DNA of 61,641 nt from an uncultured Pelagibacteraceae bacterium (GCA_902515985.1 CABXWY010000006.1:1-61641); one strand, 5' to 3'; counted from the stretch's first letter, positions 9,474 to 20,682 are shown. Notes: generated from the letters alone by a model not told the origin. Program-made: numbers and translations.

Positions 9474-11386
9474 TATTTAACAATCAAATAGGTTAATAAA
9501 GCTGAAAAACCAACAAGCATTATGAAGGCATATTGATATATGTAACCACTTTGAAATTTAACTGCTTTATTTGATAAAATCTTTATTATATTTGATATAC
9601 CATCTGGCCCTAATCTATCAATTATAAGTACATCTATTTTTTTCCAAAAGTAAATTCCAATTTTCTTTAAAGATTTTACGAAAATATAATCGTAAATTTC
9701 GTCGAAATACCATTTATTTTTTAAAAAGTTATAAAACGGTCGGTTTCCATCAACAAAGTAAACTAGTAAATCTTTTCTTTTAACAAATAAGTAAAAAGAT
9801 ATTGGTATTGAAAATACGACTAATGTAGGTGTTAAAAATAAAAACCAATTAGGAGGATGTTCGTTGCTAAGAGGTTCTAAAAAAAATATTGATGAGCTCC
9901 AAAATTGATAACTTTTTTCAAAACCTATAAATAAATCTTTAAAAAAATATCCTGCAAAAACTGAACCTATAGCAAGAATTATAAGTGGAACAATCATAAC
10001 CATCGGTGACTCGTGAATATTATTGATTTTGATTTCTTGGTTATTAAAATCTCCATGAAATGTTTTAAAAAATAGTCTCCAAGAATAAATTGAGGTCATT
10101 AATGCAGTAAATATTCCGATAGATGCTGCATAATATCCTAAGGAACTGCCTTTTAAATAAGCAAACTCGATGATTGCATCTTTAGAATAAAAGCCTGAAA
10201 GCATAGGAAATCCTGTTAAAGCTAGTGTTCCGATTAACATAAGCATATAAGTAAATGGAAGCTTATTTCGAACTCCACCCATTTTATTGATGTTTTGTTC
10301 ATTATTGAAAGCATGTATTACTGATCCTGCACCTAAAAATAATAAAGCTTTGAAGAAAGCATGAGTAAAAAGATGAAACATTGCAACATTATATGCGCCT
10401 ACGCCAGCAGCAAAAAACATGTAACCAAGTTGGCTACATGTTGAATAAGCAATAATTTTTTTGATATCGTTCTGAACTAAAGCTATGCTTGCTGCAAACA
10501 GTGCAGTAGTCATTCCTATGGTTGTTATTACAGATAATGCAAATTCAGAGTACTCATAAATAGGCGAGCACCTTACAACCAAAAAAACTCCAGCTGTTAC
10601 CATGGTTGCTGCATGAATTAATGCTGAAACAGGTGTCGGTCCCTCCATTGCATCAGGAAGCCATGTATGTAAAAAAAACTGTGCTGACTTACCCATGGCG
10701 CCTATAAATAATAAAATACAAATAAGATTTATAGCATTTAAATTTAAACCTAAGAAATCTAAATCGATATTTATATATAAAGGAACGCTTTGAAAAACTT
10801 CTGCATAATTGACTGTTCCAAATAAATAAAAAATTAAAAAAATTCCCAATGCAAAACCAAAATCTCCAACTCTATTAACCAAGAATGCTTTTATAGCTGC
10901 AGAGTTAGCAGATTTTTTTTTAAACCAAAAACCTATTAAAAAGTATGAACACAAACCAACACCCTCCCATCCAAAAAATAGTTGTAAAAAGTTATCTGAG
11001 GTTACAAGGGTAAGCATTGCAAAAGTAAATAATGATAGATAAGCCATAAACCTTGGTTTATGTGGGTCATGTGACATATAACCAATAGAATAAAAATGGA
11101 CTAGAGATGAAATTAGATTTACCACAACAAGCATAACTGATGACAATGCATCTATTTTGATAGACCAATTAACTTGTAAATTTCCCGAATTAATCCACTT
11201 TGCAATAAGAATGTTATTTTCATAATTATTTAAAATTACATTATAAAAAATTATTATTGATAGAATTGCACTAATAGATACAAATATACTTGTAATATAA
11301 TTGCAAAATTTATCACCTATGATTTTATGAAAAAAACCAGATAAGATTGCCCCAATTAAAGGTAAAAATAAAATGAAATATTCCAT
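9473..11386 (-). CDS. nuoL: NADH-quinone oxidoreductase subunit L
   Basis: This 637-residue protein is the distal pumping subunit of complex I. Conserved pieces include LQLFFGWEGVGLCSYFLIG, GAMGKSAQFFLHTWLPDAMEG, and IAYSTCSQLGYMFFAAG with the following HLFTHAFFKALLFLGAG. The C-terminal third carries extra helices and the region expected for the long lateral helix of NuoL. It is separated from nuoK by 1 base. The function is NADH-driven proton translocation in the inner membrane. Confidence 0.97.
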   Translation of the reverse strand: MEYFILFLPLIGAILSGFFHKIIGDKFCNYITSIFVSISAILSIIIFYNVILNNYENNILIAKWINSGNLQVNWSIKIDALSSVMLVVVNLISSLVHFYSIGYMSHDPHKPRFMAYLSLFTFAMLTLVTSDNFLQLFFGWEGVGLCSYFLIGFWFKKKSANSAAIKAFLVNRVGDFGFALGIFLIFYLFGTVNYAEVFQSVPLYINIDLDFLGLNLNAINLICILLFIGAMGKSAQFFLHTWLPDAMEGPTPVSALIHAATMVTAGVFLVVRCSPIYEYSEFALSVITTIGMTTALFAASIALVQNDIKKIIAYSTCSQLGYMFFAAGVGAYNVAMFHLFTHAFFKALLFLGAGSVIHAFNNEQNINKMGGVRNKLPFTYMLMLIGTLALTGFPMLSGFYSKDAIIEFAYLKGSSLGYYAASIGIFTALMTSIYSWRLFFKTFHGDFNNQEIKINNIHESPMVMIVPLIILAIGSVFAGYFFKDLFIGFEKSYQFWSSSIFFLEPLSNEHPPNWFLFLTPTLVVFSIPISFYLFVKRKDLLVYFVDGNRPFYNFLKNKWYFDEIYDYIFVKSLKKIGIYFWKKIDVLIIDRLGPDGISNIIKILSNKAVKFQSGYIYQYAFIMLVGFSALLTYLIVK

Positions 11387-11387
11387 C

Positions 11388-11699
11388 TCAGCCTTTCAAC
11401 TTCTCTATTTCCTCTACTCGAATAGTTCCAGAATTTCTGTAGTAAACAACAATAATTGCTAAACCAATTGCTGCTTCGGCTGCGGCAACAGTTAAAATAA
11501 ATAAGGTAAAAATTTGTCCACTAATATCATTCATAAATATTGAGAAAGATACTAAGTTAATATTTACTGCCAAAAGTATTAATTCAATACTCATTAAAAT
11601 CACAATTATGTTTTTTCTATTCAAAAATATACCGACGATCCCAATTAAAAAGATTATTGCTCCAAGAACTAAATAATGACCTATACCTATATCAATCAT
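11388..11699 (-). CDS. nuoK: NADH-quinone oxidoreductase subunit K
   Basis: This 103-residue protein has three predicted membrane helices. The helix-borne glutamates of NuoK are visible in [19 protein letters not shown] and in [21 protein letters not shown]; in the family they take part in proton transfer in the membrane arm. The length is typical (about 100). It overlaps nuoJ by 8 bases and is one base from nuoL, so it is translated as part of the complex I operon. Confidence 0.97.
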   Translation of the reverse strand: MIDIGIGHYLVLGAIIFLIGIVGIFLNRKNIIVILMSIELILLAVNINLVSFSIFMNDISGQIFTLFILTVAAAEAAIGLAIIVVYYRNSGTIRVEEIEKLKG

Positions 11700-12315
11700 C
11701 TATTTTTATTCCCTCATTAGATTTGACATTTACTAAAGAAACACCATCTTCTCTCTCTCTCGATAATTGTTTGAAGTAACTCTGCCTTTTTAAACCATCT
11801 CTTTTTCTAAATGTTAATACTATTGCTCCAATCATAGCTACAAGCAAAACCATTCCTGACAATTGGAAAAGGTGTATGTAATCAGTATATAAAACATTTC
11901 CAATTGAATGAGTATTAGATATATCTGATAAAATTATCTTGCTTGATAAATCAGGTTTATATTTCCACCCACCTATAACAATAATAACTTCAAAAAAAAT
12001 AATTATACCTACTAATAATCCAATCGGAATATGAGCTGAATTCGTGGAAGATTTAAACCATGTGTTTTCTTGCTTTGCCACATTGAGCATCATAACAACA
12101 AATAAAAATAATACAGCGACTGCTCCAACATAAACTATTAACATTATCATTCCTAAAAATTCAGCCCCGATCATGATAAATAAACTAGAAATACTAATGA
12201 AATCTAAAATTAAAAAAAAAACTGAGTGAACAGTATTTCTTGATACTGTAACCATAATTGCTGAGACTACTGCTATAAATGAAAAAAAATAAAAAAAGAA
12301 AGCGTGCGCTATCAT
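11692..12315 (-). CDS. nuoJ: NADH-quinone oxidoreductase subunit J
   Basis: This 207-residue protein has five membrane helices (four in the first 115 residues and one around 150-170) and a charged C-terminal tail. The segment [26 protein letters not shown] matches the signature NuoJ helix, whose pi-bulge is important for coupling in complex I. The tail after about residue 170 is basic and hydrophilic, as in other alphaproteobacterial NuoJ proteins. It lies 3 bases from nuoI and overlaps nuoK by 8. Confidence 0.96.
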   Translation of the reverse strand: MIAHAFFFYFFSFIAVVSAIMVTVSRNTVHSVFFLILDFISISSLFIMIGAEFLGMIMLIVYVGAVAVLFLFVVMMLNVAKQENTWFKSSTNSAHIPIGLLVGIIIFFEVIIVIGGWKYKPDLSSKIILSDISNTHSIGNVLYTDYIHLFQLSGMVLLVAMIGAIVLTFRKRDGLKRQSYFKQLSREREDGVSLVNVKSNEGIKIDD

Positions 12316-12318
12316 GAG

Positions 12319-12804
12319 CTATCTATAAGGACCATCTGCTTTAATATTGGCAGCTAAAACGTTTTCCCATCTATCGCCATTTTCTAACAATTTTTCCTTG
12401 TTGTAATATAATTCTTCTCTAGTTTCTGTAGCAAACTCAAAATTTGGACCTTGAACTATTGCATCCACTGGGCATGACTCTTCACATAATCCGCAATATA
12501 TACATTTAAGCATATCAATATCATATCTTGTGGTTTTTCTACTTCCATCATCTCTTTGTTCAGATTCTATTGTAATTGCTTGCGCGGGGCATACTGCTTC
12601 ACATAATTTACAAGCAATACACCTTTCTTCTCCATTAGGATATCTTCTCAATGCATGCTCTCCTCTTGATCTTGGGCTAATTTTTCCTTTCTCGAATGGA
12701 TAGTTTAAAGTTTTCTTTTGTTTGAATGCTTCTTTTATGGCAATAAATAAGGCACTTAAAAAATCTATCATAAAAACAGTTTTTATAATTCTAGAAATTT
12801 TCAT
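12319..12804 (-). CDS. nuoI: NADH-quinone oxidoreductase subunit I (two 4Fe-4S clusters)
   Basis: This 161-residue iron-sulfur protein carries clusters N6a and N6b, which pass electrons toward the quinone site. Both ferredoxin motifs are intact: [12 protein letters not shown] (about residues 61-72) and [16 protein letters not shown] (about 100-115). The N-terminus contains the amphipathic segment that anchors it to the membrane arm. The gene sits in its usual place between nuoH and nuoJ with 3-base gaps. Confidence 0.98.
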   Translation of the reverse strand: MKISRIIKTVFMIDFLSALFIAIKEAFKQKKTLNYPFEKGKISPRSRGEHALRRYPNGEERCIACKLCEAVCPAQAITIESEQRDDGSRKTTRYDIDMLKCIYCGLCEESCPVDAIVQGPNFEFATETREELYYNKEKLLENGDRWENVLAANIKADGPYR

Positions 12805-12807
12805 ATG

Positions 12808-13806
12808 TTAAACCTTTGGTAATAAGTCAAAATAAAGTAAAAAGCCTGCAGTTAAGACAACCCAAGTCAAAGAAAAGGGTAAAAATATTTTCCATCCCAA
12901 TTTCATAAGCTGATCATATCTATATCTTGGTACAATAGCTTTTACCAATGCAAAAAGTATAAATAACAATAAAATTTTGAGAATAAACCAAAAAACTGGT
13001 GGTACTAAATTAAATGGATAAGAATCTATAGGGGAAATCCACCCACCTAAAAATAATATCGATCCCATGGCGCACATTAGCAATATATTTGCATACTCGC
13101 CCAACCAAAACATTGCATACATCATACCTGAATATTCAGTTTGATAACCAGCAACTAATTCAGCTTCTGCTTCTGGCAGATCAAATGGGGGTCTGTTTGT
13201 TTCCGCTAAAGCAGATATAAAAAAAATTACAAACATTGGAAACAACGGAATTATAAACCAAATTTTTTCTTGAGCCAAAACAATGTCAGTTAAATTTAAA
13301 GAACCAACACAAAGCAATACATTAATAATAATAACTCCTATAGATACTTCATATGAAACCATTTGAGCAGCCGATCTGATTGCGCCTAAAAAAGGGTATT
13401 TTGAATTAGATGCCCATCCGCCCATGATAATTCCATAAACTCCAAGCGATGAGATCGCGAATAAGTATAAAATTCCAACATTTATATCTGATAAAACAAA
13501 ATCTTCGCTAAATGGGATAACAGCCCATGAAATTAATGCCAATGTCATAGTGGTTATTGGGGCAAGTATAAAAACAATTTTGTTTGAGCTTGCAGGTATT
13601 ATTATTTCTTTAAAAATATATTTTAGAGCATCGGCCAATGATTGAAATAAACCAAAAGGACCTACTACATTTGGGCCTTTTCTTTTTTGAACAAATGCCC
13701 ATACTCTTCGATCTAACCACACAATCATCGCTACAGCAGTTAACAAGGGTAAAAGTAAGAATAAAATTTTATAAGATTCGGCAATTAAGGAATATATATA
13801 GTCCAT
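12808..13806 (-). CDS. nuoH: NADH-quinone oxidoreductase subunit H
   Basis: This 332-residue, eight-helix subunit helps form the quinone chamber of complex I. Recognisable family segments are [21 protein letters not shown] near residue 40, [11 protein letters not shown], and the acidic loop [20 protein letters not shown] (about 205-225), which lines the quinone channel. The length is typical. It follows nuoG with a 3-base gap and precedes nuoI by 3 bases. Confidence 0.98.
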   Translation of the reverse strand: MDYIYSLIAESYKILFLLLPLLTAVAMIVWLDRRVWAFVQKRKGPNVVGPFGLFQSLADALKYIFKEIIIPASSNKIVFILAPITTMTLALISWAVIPFSEDFVLSDINVGILYLFAISSLGVYGIIMGGWASNSKYPFLGAIRSAAQMVSYEVSIGVIIINVLLCVGSLNLTDIVLAQEKIWFIIPLFPMFVIFFISALAETNRPPFDLPEAEAELVAGYQTEYSGMMYAMFWLGEYANILLMCAMGSILFLGGWISPIDSYPFNLVPPVFWFILKILLLFILFALVKAIVPRYRYDQLMKLGWKIFLPFSLTWVVLTAGFLLYFDLLPKV

Positions 13807-13809
13807 GAA

Positions 13810-15846
13810 TCAACCGTCTGTTCCAGTTTTTTTTGTTTTAATAAGATTACTTCTACATTCTGACATTGTTTTTGACGCTCGAGCGATTACATTACTATAG
13901 AAGTAGTCAATTTCACTTACTTTGATCTTTTCATTTTCAATTTCATTTACGTTTGAGCTAGTATTATTAATTATCTTTTCTTTTTTAAGCTTTATATAAT
14001 TTTCCATGCTATCAATAAGTTCATTTTTATTTTTGAACAGCTTTTTTGTATTTATCAATTCAGATAATTCATTTATAATTGTCCAGTCCTCTTTAGCTTG
14101 GCCTGGAGGAAAAGAGGCTTTATATGTTTTTTGGAGTTTACCCTCTAAATTTGAGTAATGAGCTTCTTTTTCTGTATAAGCAGAACCTGGTAGAATTAAA
14201 TCTGACATCTCTGCTCCTTTATCCCCATGAGTTCCAATATAAATAATGAATTCATTTTTTTTCTTGAAGGTCAAATCATCCTGTCCAAAAAGAAATAATA
14301 TCTCATTTAAATTATTTTGGATATTTTCTAAAACATTATTTTTACCTTCACTCGTACTAATAATATCTAGATCATAGGCACCAACAGTAGATGCATCTTT
14401 TGATATTATTCCTAAAGGGTTCCAATCAATTTCAATTTTTCCATTTGATTTTAAAAAATTTTTTAGTTTATAAAATAAATCTTTGGCAAATTTTAACTCA
14501 AAAAAAGATTGACCAATCATAATTATTGGTTTTTTTGATGACAAAATTTTTTTGCTTATTTCACTCTTTCCATCTACAAGTGATATAATTTCAGATGTAT
14601 CGTTTGGCAGAACTTTATATGGGTATGTTAAATCACCGACGTTTCCATAACTAAAAATTTGTAAATTATTATTCAGATATGACTTTCTTATTCTAGCATT
14701 TAGCATAGTTGCTTCATATCTTGGGTTAGTTCCAATCATGATAATTAGATCGCTCTCCTCTATTCCATTTATAGTGGGATTAAAAATATAATTTGCTCTA
14801 TCACTGCTGTCTACAAATGAGTGTTGAGATCTACAATCTAGATTGGAAGATTTAATTGTTTTTTCAAAAAACTCTTTGACTATATAAAGAGTTTCCATGT
14901 CAGTTAAATCACCAGTCACACCAGAAATTTTATCAGGCATTGTGTTTACAATTTTATTTTTTAAAATTTTATATGCTTCATTCCAACTTATCTTTTCAAA
15001 TTTTCCATCGATTTTTAAAAAGGGTGTATCTAATCTTTGATATTTAAGACCATCGCAAGCATATCTTGTTTTATCTGATATCCATTCTTCATTAATATCA
15101 TCGTTATTTTTGGGTAGAATTCTTTTAACCTCCCAGCCGTAAGTATCCACTCTTATACTTGATCCAACAGCATCCATAATATCTGTTGTTTCTGTTTTTT
15201 TTAATTCCCATGGTCTTGCCTCAAATACATATGGTTTTGATGTTAGCGCTCCAACTGGACACAAATCTACAACATTTCCTGACAATTCTGACTCCATCGT
15301 TTTTTCTAGGTATGTTGTAATTTGCATATCCTCACCACGACCTATAGCTCCTAACTCAGGAATTCCCGCAACCTCTGTCGCAAATCTCACACATCTGGTG
15401 CAATGTATACATCTAGTCATTTGGGTTTTGATTAGTGGTCCCATATTTTTTTCTGGAACATATCTTTTATTTTCTTTGTATCTTGATTTATCAACGCCAT
15501 AGTACATTGATTGATCTTGAAGATCACACTCTCCACCCTGATCACAAACAGGACAATCCAAAGGATGGTTTACAAGTAAAAACTCCATAATACCTTTTCT
15601 TGCTTTTTCAACTAATTCAGTATTGGTTTTAATATTCATACCATCAGCAGCAGGTATTGCGCATGATGCTATAGGTTTTGGTGATTTCTCCATCTCAACC
15701 AAACACATTCTACAATTTCCAGCAATAGATAATCTCTCATGATAACAAAATCTTGGAATTTCGACTCCAGCAACTTCACAGGCTTGCAGGACTGTTAATC
15801 CATTTTCAACTTCTATTTCTTTGTCATTGATTTTTAATTTAAGCAT
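13810..15846 (-). CDS. nuoG: NADH-quinone oxidoreductase subunit G
   Basis: This 678-residue peripheral-arm subunit has an N-terminal 2Fe-2S domain (FCYHERLSIAGNCRMC, about residues 33-48). It is followed by the His-Cys3 segment HPLDCPVCDQGGECDLQ (about 93-109) and a 4Fe-4S site with CIHCTRCVRF and a later CPVGAL. The rest is a molybdopterin-oxidoreductase-like domain without an obvious cofactor role, as is usual in complex I. The C-terminal 80 residues are lysine-rich and less conserved. One base separates it from nuoF. Confidence 0.97.
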   Translation of the reverse strand: MLKLKINDKEIEVENGLTVLQACEVAGVEIPRFCYHERLSIAGNCRMCLVEMEKSPKPIASCAIPAADGMNIKTNTELVEKARKGIMEFLLVNHPLDCPVCDQGGECDLQDQSMYYGVDKSRYKENKRYVPEKNMGPLIKTQMTRCIHCTRCVRFATEVAGIPELGAIGRGEDMQITTYLEKTMESELSGNVVDLCPVGALTSKPYVFEARPWELKKTETTDIMDAVGSSIRVDTYGWEVKRILPKNNDDINEEWISDKTRYACDGLKYQRLDTPFLKIDGKFEKISWNEAYKILKNKIVNTMPDKISGVTGDLTDMETLYIVKEFFEKTIKSSNLDCRSQHSFVDSSDRANYIFNPTINGIEESDLIIMIGTNPRYEATMLNARIRKSYLNNNLQIFSYGNVGDLTYPYKVLPNDTSEIISLVDGKSEISKKILSSKKPIIMIGQSFFELKFAKDLFYKLKNFLKSNGKIEIDWNPLGIISKDASTVGAYDLDIISTSEGKNNVLENIQNNLNEILFLFGQDDLTFKKKNEFIIYIGTHGDKGAEMSDLILPGSAYTEKEAHYSNLEGKLQKTYKASFPPGQAKEDWTIINELSELINTKKLFKNKNELIDSMENYIKLKKEKIINNTSSNVNEIENEKIKVSEIDYFYSNVIARASKTMSECRSNLIKTKKTGTDG

Positions 15847-15847
15847 T

Positions 15848-17167
15848 TTATTTTTCTAATAAATGTTGATCAACTAAATATGGAATATTTGTGTTTTTAC
15901 TTACAACTGGATTAAAATTATTTCTTTTTATTATTTCTTTTTTGAAATGTCGTAAAAGTCCTTGTACAGGCCAAGAGGAGCCCTCACCAAATGCACAAAT
16001 TGTATGCCCCTCAATTTGCTTAGTCACTTCTTCTAGCATTTCTATTTCCTCTCTAGAGGCTTCATTCTTTCTCATTCTTTCTAGCATTCTCCACATCCAT
16101 CCAGAGCCCTCTCTACACGGTGTGCATTGACCACAACTTTCGTGCTTATAAAATCTGGCAATTCTTGCCATACATGCAATAATATCTTGGTCTTTATTTA
16201 TTACAATAATACCAGCTGTACCAAGGCCACTTTTCTCTTTTATCAAAGAATCAAAATCCATTTTAATTGTATCGCAAGTTTCCTTTGGAAGCATTGGCAT
16301 TGACGAGCCTCCAGGTATAACAGCTTTTAAATTTTCCCAGCCCCCAACAACCCCTCCAGCATGCTTCTCGATTAAATCTTTTAATGAAACACCCATTTCT
16401 TCTTCAACATTACATGGACTATTTACATTGCCAGATATACAGAAAATTTTAGTCCCTGTATTTTTAGGTTTACCTAAGCTTGAGAACCATTTTGAACCTC
16501 TTCTTAAAATTGTAGGTATAATAGCAATAGTCTCAACATTATTAACTATCGTTGGACATCCATACAATCCAACTAATGCAGGAAATGGCGGCTTAAGTCT
16601 TGGCTGTCCTTTTTTTCCCTCAATACTCTCAAGTAATGCTGTTTCTTCACCACAAATGTATGCACCCGCACCATAATGTATGTAAATATCTAAATCCCAA
16701 CCAATTCCACATGCGTTAGGACCAATTAAATTTTTTTTATAAGCCTCGTCGATAGCTTTTTGTAGATTTTCTCCTTCTTTAAAATACTCACCTCTAATAT
16801 ATATATAGCATTTATGAGCGCCAACTGCGTATGAAGCAATTAAACATCCTTCAATCAGTTTTTGAGGCTCAAATCTTAAAATATCTCTATCTTTACAAGT
16901 GCCTGGTTCTGACTCGTCAGCATTAATTACCAAGTAGTGAGGTTTTGAAATTTCTTTTGGAGCAAAAGACCATTTTAGACCAGTAGGAAATCCTGCACCA
17001 CCTCTTCCCCTTAGTTCAGATGCTTTTATCTCATTTATTATCCAATCTTTACCTTTTAAACAAATTTCTTTTGTATTATTCCAATCGCCTCTTTGTTTAG
17101 AAGATGCAATATCAACACCCTTGTCTCCGTAAAGATTCTGAAAAATTCTATTTTTGTCTTCAAGCAT
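15848..17167 (-). CDS. nuoF: NADH-quinone oxidoreductase subunit F (NADH/FMN site)
   Basis: This 439-residue flavoprotein is where NADH is oxidised. The NADH/FMN loops [16 protein letters not shown] (about residues 50-65) and [19 protein letters not shown] (about 166-184) are intact. The N3 4Fe-4S site shows [10 protein letters not shown] near residue 345 plus the later cysteine in HTICAFGEG. The length matches bacterial NuoF. It lies one base after nuoE, the partner that holds cluster N1a. Confidence 0.98.
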   Translation of the reverse strand: MLEDKNRIFQNLYGDKGVDIASSKQRGDWNNTKEICLKGKDWIINEIKASELRGRGGAGFPTGLKWSFAPKEISKPHYLVINADESEPGTCKDRDILRFEPQKLIEGCLIASYAVGAHKCYIYIRGEYFKEGENLQKAIDEAYKKNLIGPNACGIGWDLDIYIHYGAGAYICGEETALLESIEGKKGQPRLKPPFPALVGLYGCPTIVNNVETIAIIPTILRRGSKWFSSLGKPKNTGTKIFCISGNVNSPCNVEEEMGVSLKDLIEKHAGGVVGGWENLKAVIPGGSSMPMLPKETCDTIKMDFDSLIKEKSGLGTAGIIVINKDQDIIACMARIARFYKHESCGQCTPCREGSGWMWRMLERMRKNEASREEIEMLEEVTKQIEGHTICAFGEGSSWPVQGLLRHFKKEIIKRNNFNPVVSKNTNIPYLVDQHLLEK

Positions 17168-17168
17168 T

Positions 17169-17768
17169 TTATAAATTATTTAGAGTTGTCCTTTTAATTT
17201 CAGGCGCAGAATTTAATCTGCCTTTATAAGATCCAGGTTTAGGTTGCTGTCCTTTTGTTGTTTCATTAATAATTTTAGTAAGTTTATCTTTATCTAAATC
17301 CTCATAATAATTTTCATTTATTTGCACCATAGGAGCATTAACGCAAGCTCCTAAACACTCAACTTCTACCCAAGAGGAATTACCATCATCTGAAATCTCA
17401 TTCTGATTTTTTGATATTTTTTCTTTGCAAGCCTCTACTAATTTATAAGCTCCTCTTAACATGCATGGGGTGGTAGTACATACTTGATAAAAAAATTTAC
17501 CTACTGGACTTAAATTATACATTGAATAAAATGTAGCTACTTCATAAACTTTTATGTATGGCATATTTAACAATTTCGCTACATATTTCATTGCTACAAG
17601 TGGGATCCAATTTTGATTTTGTTTTTGAACAATATACAACATTGACATTACTGCGCTTTGCTTCTTGCCATCTGGATACTTTGATATAATGTCTTCACAG
17701 AGTTTTAGATTATTTTCTGTAAATTCAAATGTCTCTGGTTGTTCCTTTGAAATTTTTTTTATACTCAT
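17169..17768 (-). CDS. nuoE: NADH-quinone oxidoreductase subunit E (2Fe-2S)
   Basis: This 199-residue thioredoxin-fold protein carries cluster N1a. The four cysteine ligands occur as CTTTPC (about residues 97-102) and CLGACVNAP. The N-terminal helical part ([19 protein letters not shown]) is typical of NuoE. A short C-terminal extension (about 170-199, [14 protein letters not shown]) is like that of other alphaproteobacterial and mitochondrial (NDUFV2) forms. The start overlaps nuoD by 4 bases. Confidence 0.97.
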   Translation of the reverse strand: MSIKKISKEQPETFEFTENNLKLCEDIISKYPDGKKQSAVMSMLYIVQKQNQNWIPLVAMKYVAKLLNMPYIKVYEVATFYSMYNLSPVGKFFYQVCTTTPCMLRGAYKLVEACKEKISKNQNEISDDGNSSWVEVECLGACVNAPMVQINENYYEDLDKDKLTKIINETTKGQQPKPGSYKGRLNSAPEIKRTTLNNL

Positions 17769-18940
17769 CTATCTATTTCTCCAAAAACTATATCTAATGA
17801 TCCTAACACTGCTGGAACATCGGCCAACATGTGTCCTTTAATTAAATAATCCATTGCTTGTAAATGTGAAAAACCGGGAGCTCTAATTTTACATTTATAT
17901 GGTTTACTTGATCCATCTGATATTAGATAAACACCAAATTCACCTTTAGGTGCTTCAACAGCAGTATAAATCTCATCTTTATCTACTCTATAGCCTTCTG
18001 TAAATAATTTAAAATGATGTATAAGTGCCTCCATTGACTCCTTTAAAACTTTTTTAGGTGGTGGTGAGATTTTACCATCCATAGTTTTTACTGGTCCTTT
18101 AGGCATATTCTTTAAGCATTGATCTATTATTTTTATGCTCTCTTTCATCTCTTCTATTCTACATAAATATCTATCATAACAATCACCATTTGTTCCTACG
18201 GGGATATTAAATTCCATCTGTTCGTAACAATCATAAGGTTGTGATTTTCTTAAATCCCATGCAACATTCGAACCTCTTAACATTACTCCAGAAAAAGAGT
18301 AATCAAGTGCATCTTGTTTGGTTACAATTCCAATATCAACATTACGTTGTTTAAAGATTCTATTATCAGTTAATAAAGTTTCTAGATCATCAATAATTTT
18401 TGGAAATTTTTTTATAAATTCAGCAATATCATTATCTAAACCTCTAGGAAGATCTTTATGAACGCCACCAGCCCTAAAGTAATTTGCGTGTAATCTAGAA
18501 CCGGAGACTCTTTCATAAAAAGTCATAAGTGTCTCTCTTTCCTCAAAACCCCATAATGATGGTGTCAAAGCTCCAACATCCAAAGCTTGCGTGGTAATAT
18601 TTAATATATGGCTTAATATTCTTCCTATCTCGCAAAATAGAACTCTTATGTATTGAGCTCTAATTGGAACTTCAATCTTTAGTATTTTCTCTATAGCTAG
18701 AGCGAACGCATGTTCTTGATTCATTGGTGCAACGTAATCAAGTCTGTCAAAATAAGGGACTGCTTGTGAATAAGTTTTATGCTCGATTAGCTTTTCAGTT
18801 CCTCTATGCAATAATCCTATATGCGGGTCTGCTTTTTCTACAACTTCGCCATCAAGTTCTAAAATTAATCTTAATACACCATGAGCGGCTGGATGTTGTG
18901 GTCCAAAATTTAAATTTAGTGTTTTCGATTGTTTTGGCAT
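17765..18940 (-). CDS. nuoD: NADH-quinone oxidoreductase subunit D
   Basis: This 391-residue subunit forms the quinone-binding pocket with NuoB and is homologous to hydrogenase large subunits without the metal ligands. The loop [15 protein letters not shown] (about residues 11-25) carries the histidines that contact quinone. Further matches are [29 protein letters not shown] and the C-terminal [11 protein letters not shown]. NuoC is a separate gene here, not fused to NuoD as in E. coli; that split is usual for alphaproteobacteria. Confidence 0.98.
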   Translation of the reverse strand: MPKQSKTLNLNFGPQHPAAHGVLRLILELDGEVVEKADPHIGLLHRGTEKLIEHKTYSQAVPYFDRLDYVAPMNQEHAFALAIEKILKIEVPIRAQYIRVLFCEIGRILSHILNITTQALDVGALTPSLWGFEERETLMTFYERVSGSRLHANYFRAGGVHKDLPRGLDNDIAEFIKKFPKIIDDLETLLTDNRIFKQRNVDIGIVTKQDALDYSFSGVMLRGSNVAWDLRKSQPYDCYEQMEFNIPVGTNGDCYDRYLCRIEEMKESIKIIDQCLKNMPKGPVKTMDGKISPPPKKVLKESMEALIHHFKLFTEGYRVDKDEIYTAVEAPKGEFGVYLISDGSSKPYKCKIRAPGFSHLQAMDYLIKGHMLADVPAVLGSLDIVFGEIDR

Positions 18941-19533
18941 TATTTATCTTTTGTGTTCTTATTAATATATTTGGTACCTTCCCATGGGCTGTCATAATCA
19001 AAATTTCTGTAATTTTGTTCAAGTTTTACTGGTTCATAGATTACTTTTTTATCATCCTCACTATATCTAACTTCGTTATGACCTGTTAATGGAAAATCTT
19101 TTCTTAAAGGGTAGCCCTCAAATCCATAATCAGTTAAAATTCTTCTTAAATCTGGATGATTTTTGAATTTAATACCATACATATCAAAGACTTCTCTTTC
19201 CATCCAGTTAGCTGCTGGATAAATTCTTGTTATTGAATTAACCACCTCATCTTCATTAATGAAACATTCTAAGATTAATCTAGAGTTATATTCATGACTT
19301 AAAAATAAGTATACTAATTTAAATCTTTTTTCATTTTGAGGATAGTCTACAGCAGTTATATCTATCAGTTGTTTAAATTTTGTTTTCTCGTTATTTTTAA
19401 GAAAAAGTATTACATCCACTACATCTTCGGCATCAATATTAATATAAATTTGAGAGTGACTTATTTTTGAGCTATTTATTTTTGTTGTTAGTTCAGAATT
19501 AATTTTTTTTTCTAAATCTTGCAATGTTAACAT
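18940..19533 (-). CDS. nuoC: NADH-quinone oxidoreductase subunit C
   Basis: This 197-residue peripheral subunit of complex I has no cofactor. The conserved tract [26 protein letters not shown] and the following [16 protein letters not shown] (about residues 120-160) define the 30-kDa subunit family. It shares its last base with the nuoD start and lies 5 bases from nuoB. The length is normal for an unfused NuoC. Confidence 0.97.
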   Translation of the reverse strand: MLTLQDLEKKINSELTTKINSSKISHSQIYINIDAEDVVDVILFLKNNEKTKFKQLIDITAVDYPQNEKRFKLVYLFLSHEYNSRLILECFINEDEVVNSITRIYPAANWMEREVFDMYGIKFKNHPDLRRILTDYGFEGYPLRKDFPLTGHNEVRYSEDDKKVIYEPVKLEQNYRNFDYDSPWEGTKYINKNTKDK

Positions 19534-19538
19534 TTTGA

Positions 19539-20060
19539 TTATCTTTCCAAGGATCCTTTGTTACGGATTTTTTTTTGAAGCTGCATAATCCCATACAACA
19601 ATGCTTCAGCAGATGGAGGACAACCTGGGACATAGATATCTACAGGAACAATCCTATCACAACCCCTAACAACTGAATATGAATAGTGATAATATCCACC
19701 TCCATTTGCACAACTACCCATTGATATTACATATCTTGGTTCAGGCATTTGATCATAAACTTTTCTTAAAGCTGGAGCCATTTTATTAGTCAATGTACCA
19801 GCAACAATCATAACATCTGATTGCCTTGGCGATCCGCGAGGCGCAGCACCAAATCTTTCTAAATCATATCTTGGCATAGAAGTTTGCATCATTTCAACAG
19901 CACAACACGCAAGACCAAATGTCATCCAATGAAGTGATCCTGTTCGAGCCCAATTTACTAAATTGTCAAACGATGTTGTAATAAAACCTTTATCTGCAAA
20001 ATCTTTTGCCAATTGTTTAAATTCGTCAGGTATTTGTTTTTGTTTTTCTGAATTAATCAT
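19539..20060 (-). CDS. nuoB: NADH-quinone oxidoreductase subunit B (cluster N2)
   Basis: This 173-residue subunit holds the terminal 4Fe-4S cluster N2, which reduces quinone. The tandem cysteines in [10 protein letters not shown], the third in [16 protein letters not shown] and the fourth in [15 protein letters not shown] are all present. The N-terminal 30 residues are a short alphaproteobacterial leader segment. It is 4 bases from nuoA. Confidence 0.98.
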   Translation of the reverse strand: MINSEKQKQIPDEFKQLAKDFADKGFITTSFDNLVNWARTGSLHWMTFGLACCAVEMMQTSMPRYDLERFGAAPRGSPRQSDVMIVAGTLTNKMAPALRKVYDQMPEPRYVISMGSCANGGGYYHYSYSVVRGCDRIVPVDIYVPGCPPSAEALLYGIMQLQKKIRNKGSLER

Positions 20061-20064
20061 TTAT

Positions 20065-20433
20065 TTATTCCCAATCTAAAGCACCCTTTTTCCATTCATA
20101 AATAAACCCAATGGTTAAAATAAATAAAAAAATTAACATTGAAATATACCCATAGAATCCAATTGTACCGAGTGATATTGCCCATGGGAATAAAAAAGCA
20201 ATTTCTAAATCAAAAATTATAAATAAAATAGCTACTAAATAAAATCTTACATCAAATTCCATTCTTGAATCATTAAAAGGTTCAAATCCACACTCGTATG
20301 CAGATAGTTTTTCTGGATCAGGATTTTTTGGGGAAAAGACAAAATTCAAAATTATAAAGCCAACACTTAAACCTAATGCTATAAATAAAAATAGCATAAT
20401 TGGAAAATAGTCTTTTAAAAAGTCAACGCTCAT
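20065..20433 (-). CDS. nuoA: NADH-quinone oxidoreductase subunit A (first gene of the nuo operon)
   Basis: This 122-residue protein has three membrane helices. The loop between helices 1 and 2 contains the signature [24 protein letters not shown]. NuoA contributes to the junction between the quinone site and the membrane arm. It is the 5' gene of a 14-gene complex I set in the order ABCDEFGHIJKLMN with no unrelated gene inserted. The 249-base gap upstream must hold the promoter. Confidence 0.97.
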   Translation of the reverse strand: MSVDFLKDYFPIMLFLFIALGLSVGFIILNFVFSPKNPDPEKLSAYECGFEPFNDSRMEFDVRFYLVAILFIIFDLEIAFLFPWAISLGTIGFYGYISMLIFLFILTIGFIYEWKKGALDWE

Positions 20434-20682
20434 ATTTTTTTTTAATTATATTAATCTTTGAATAAGAAAATTTCGGTAAGTTTCATACTATAATTTATAT
20501 TTTAAAAAATTAAAGTTTCTAATATCTTAATCAAATACTACTTTTTATATAGATAGTTATATACTTATTTACAGTGTAAATTAGTCACGTATTTAAGGGC
20601 TAATTTATTAACTCAATTAATAAATTGAGAATCATTATCATCAAAACGTAAAAAAATTGATCAATATAAATTATTTTTGAAT
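20434..20682. other. Longest non-coding gap in the window; upstream region of nuoA
   Basis: No start-to-stop frame here resembles a protein. The sequence is almost entirely A/T. It separates the end of the glycosyltransferase gene from nuoA, both on the minus strand, so it probably holds the glycosyltransferase transcript end and the nuo promoter. The only feature that stands out is the dyad-like TGA-N9-TCA sequence at 20626-20640. I could not fix a -35/-10 pair with confidence. Confidence 0.6.
20626..20640. promoter_or_regulatory. Possible iron-responsive operator upstream of nuoA
   Basis: The sequence TGAGAATCATTATCA has the TGA-N9-TCA form described for RirA iron-rhodo boxes. Its core GAGAATCATTATC also differs by only one base from half of the classical Fur box GATAATCATTATC. 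It lies about 195 bases upstream of the nuoA start, in the only sizeable gap. Complex I is rich in iron-sulfur clusters, so iron control is plausible. In such A/T-rich DNA the match could be chance, and no regulator gene is in view. Confidence 0.3.
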
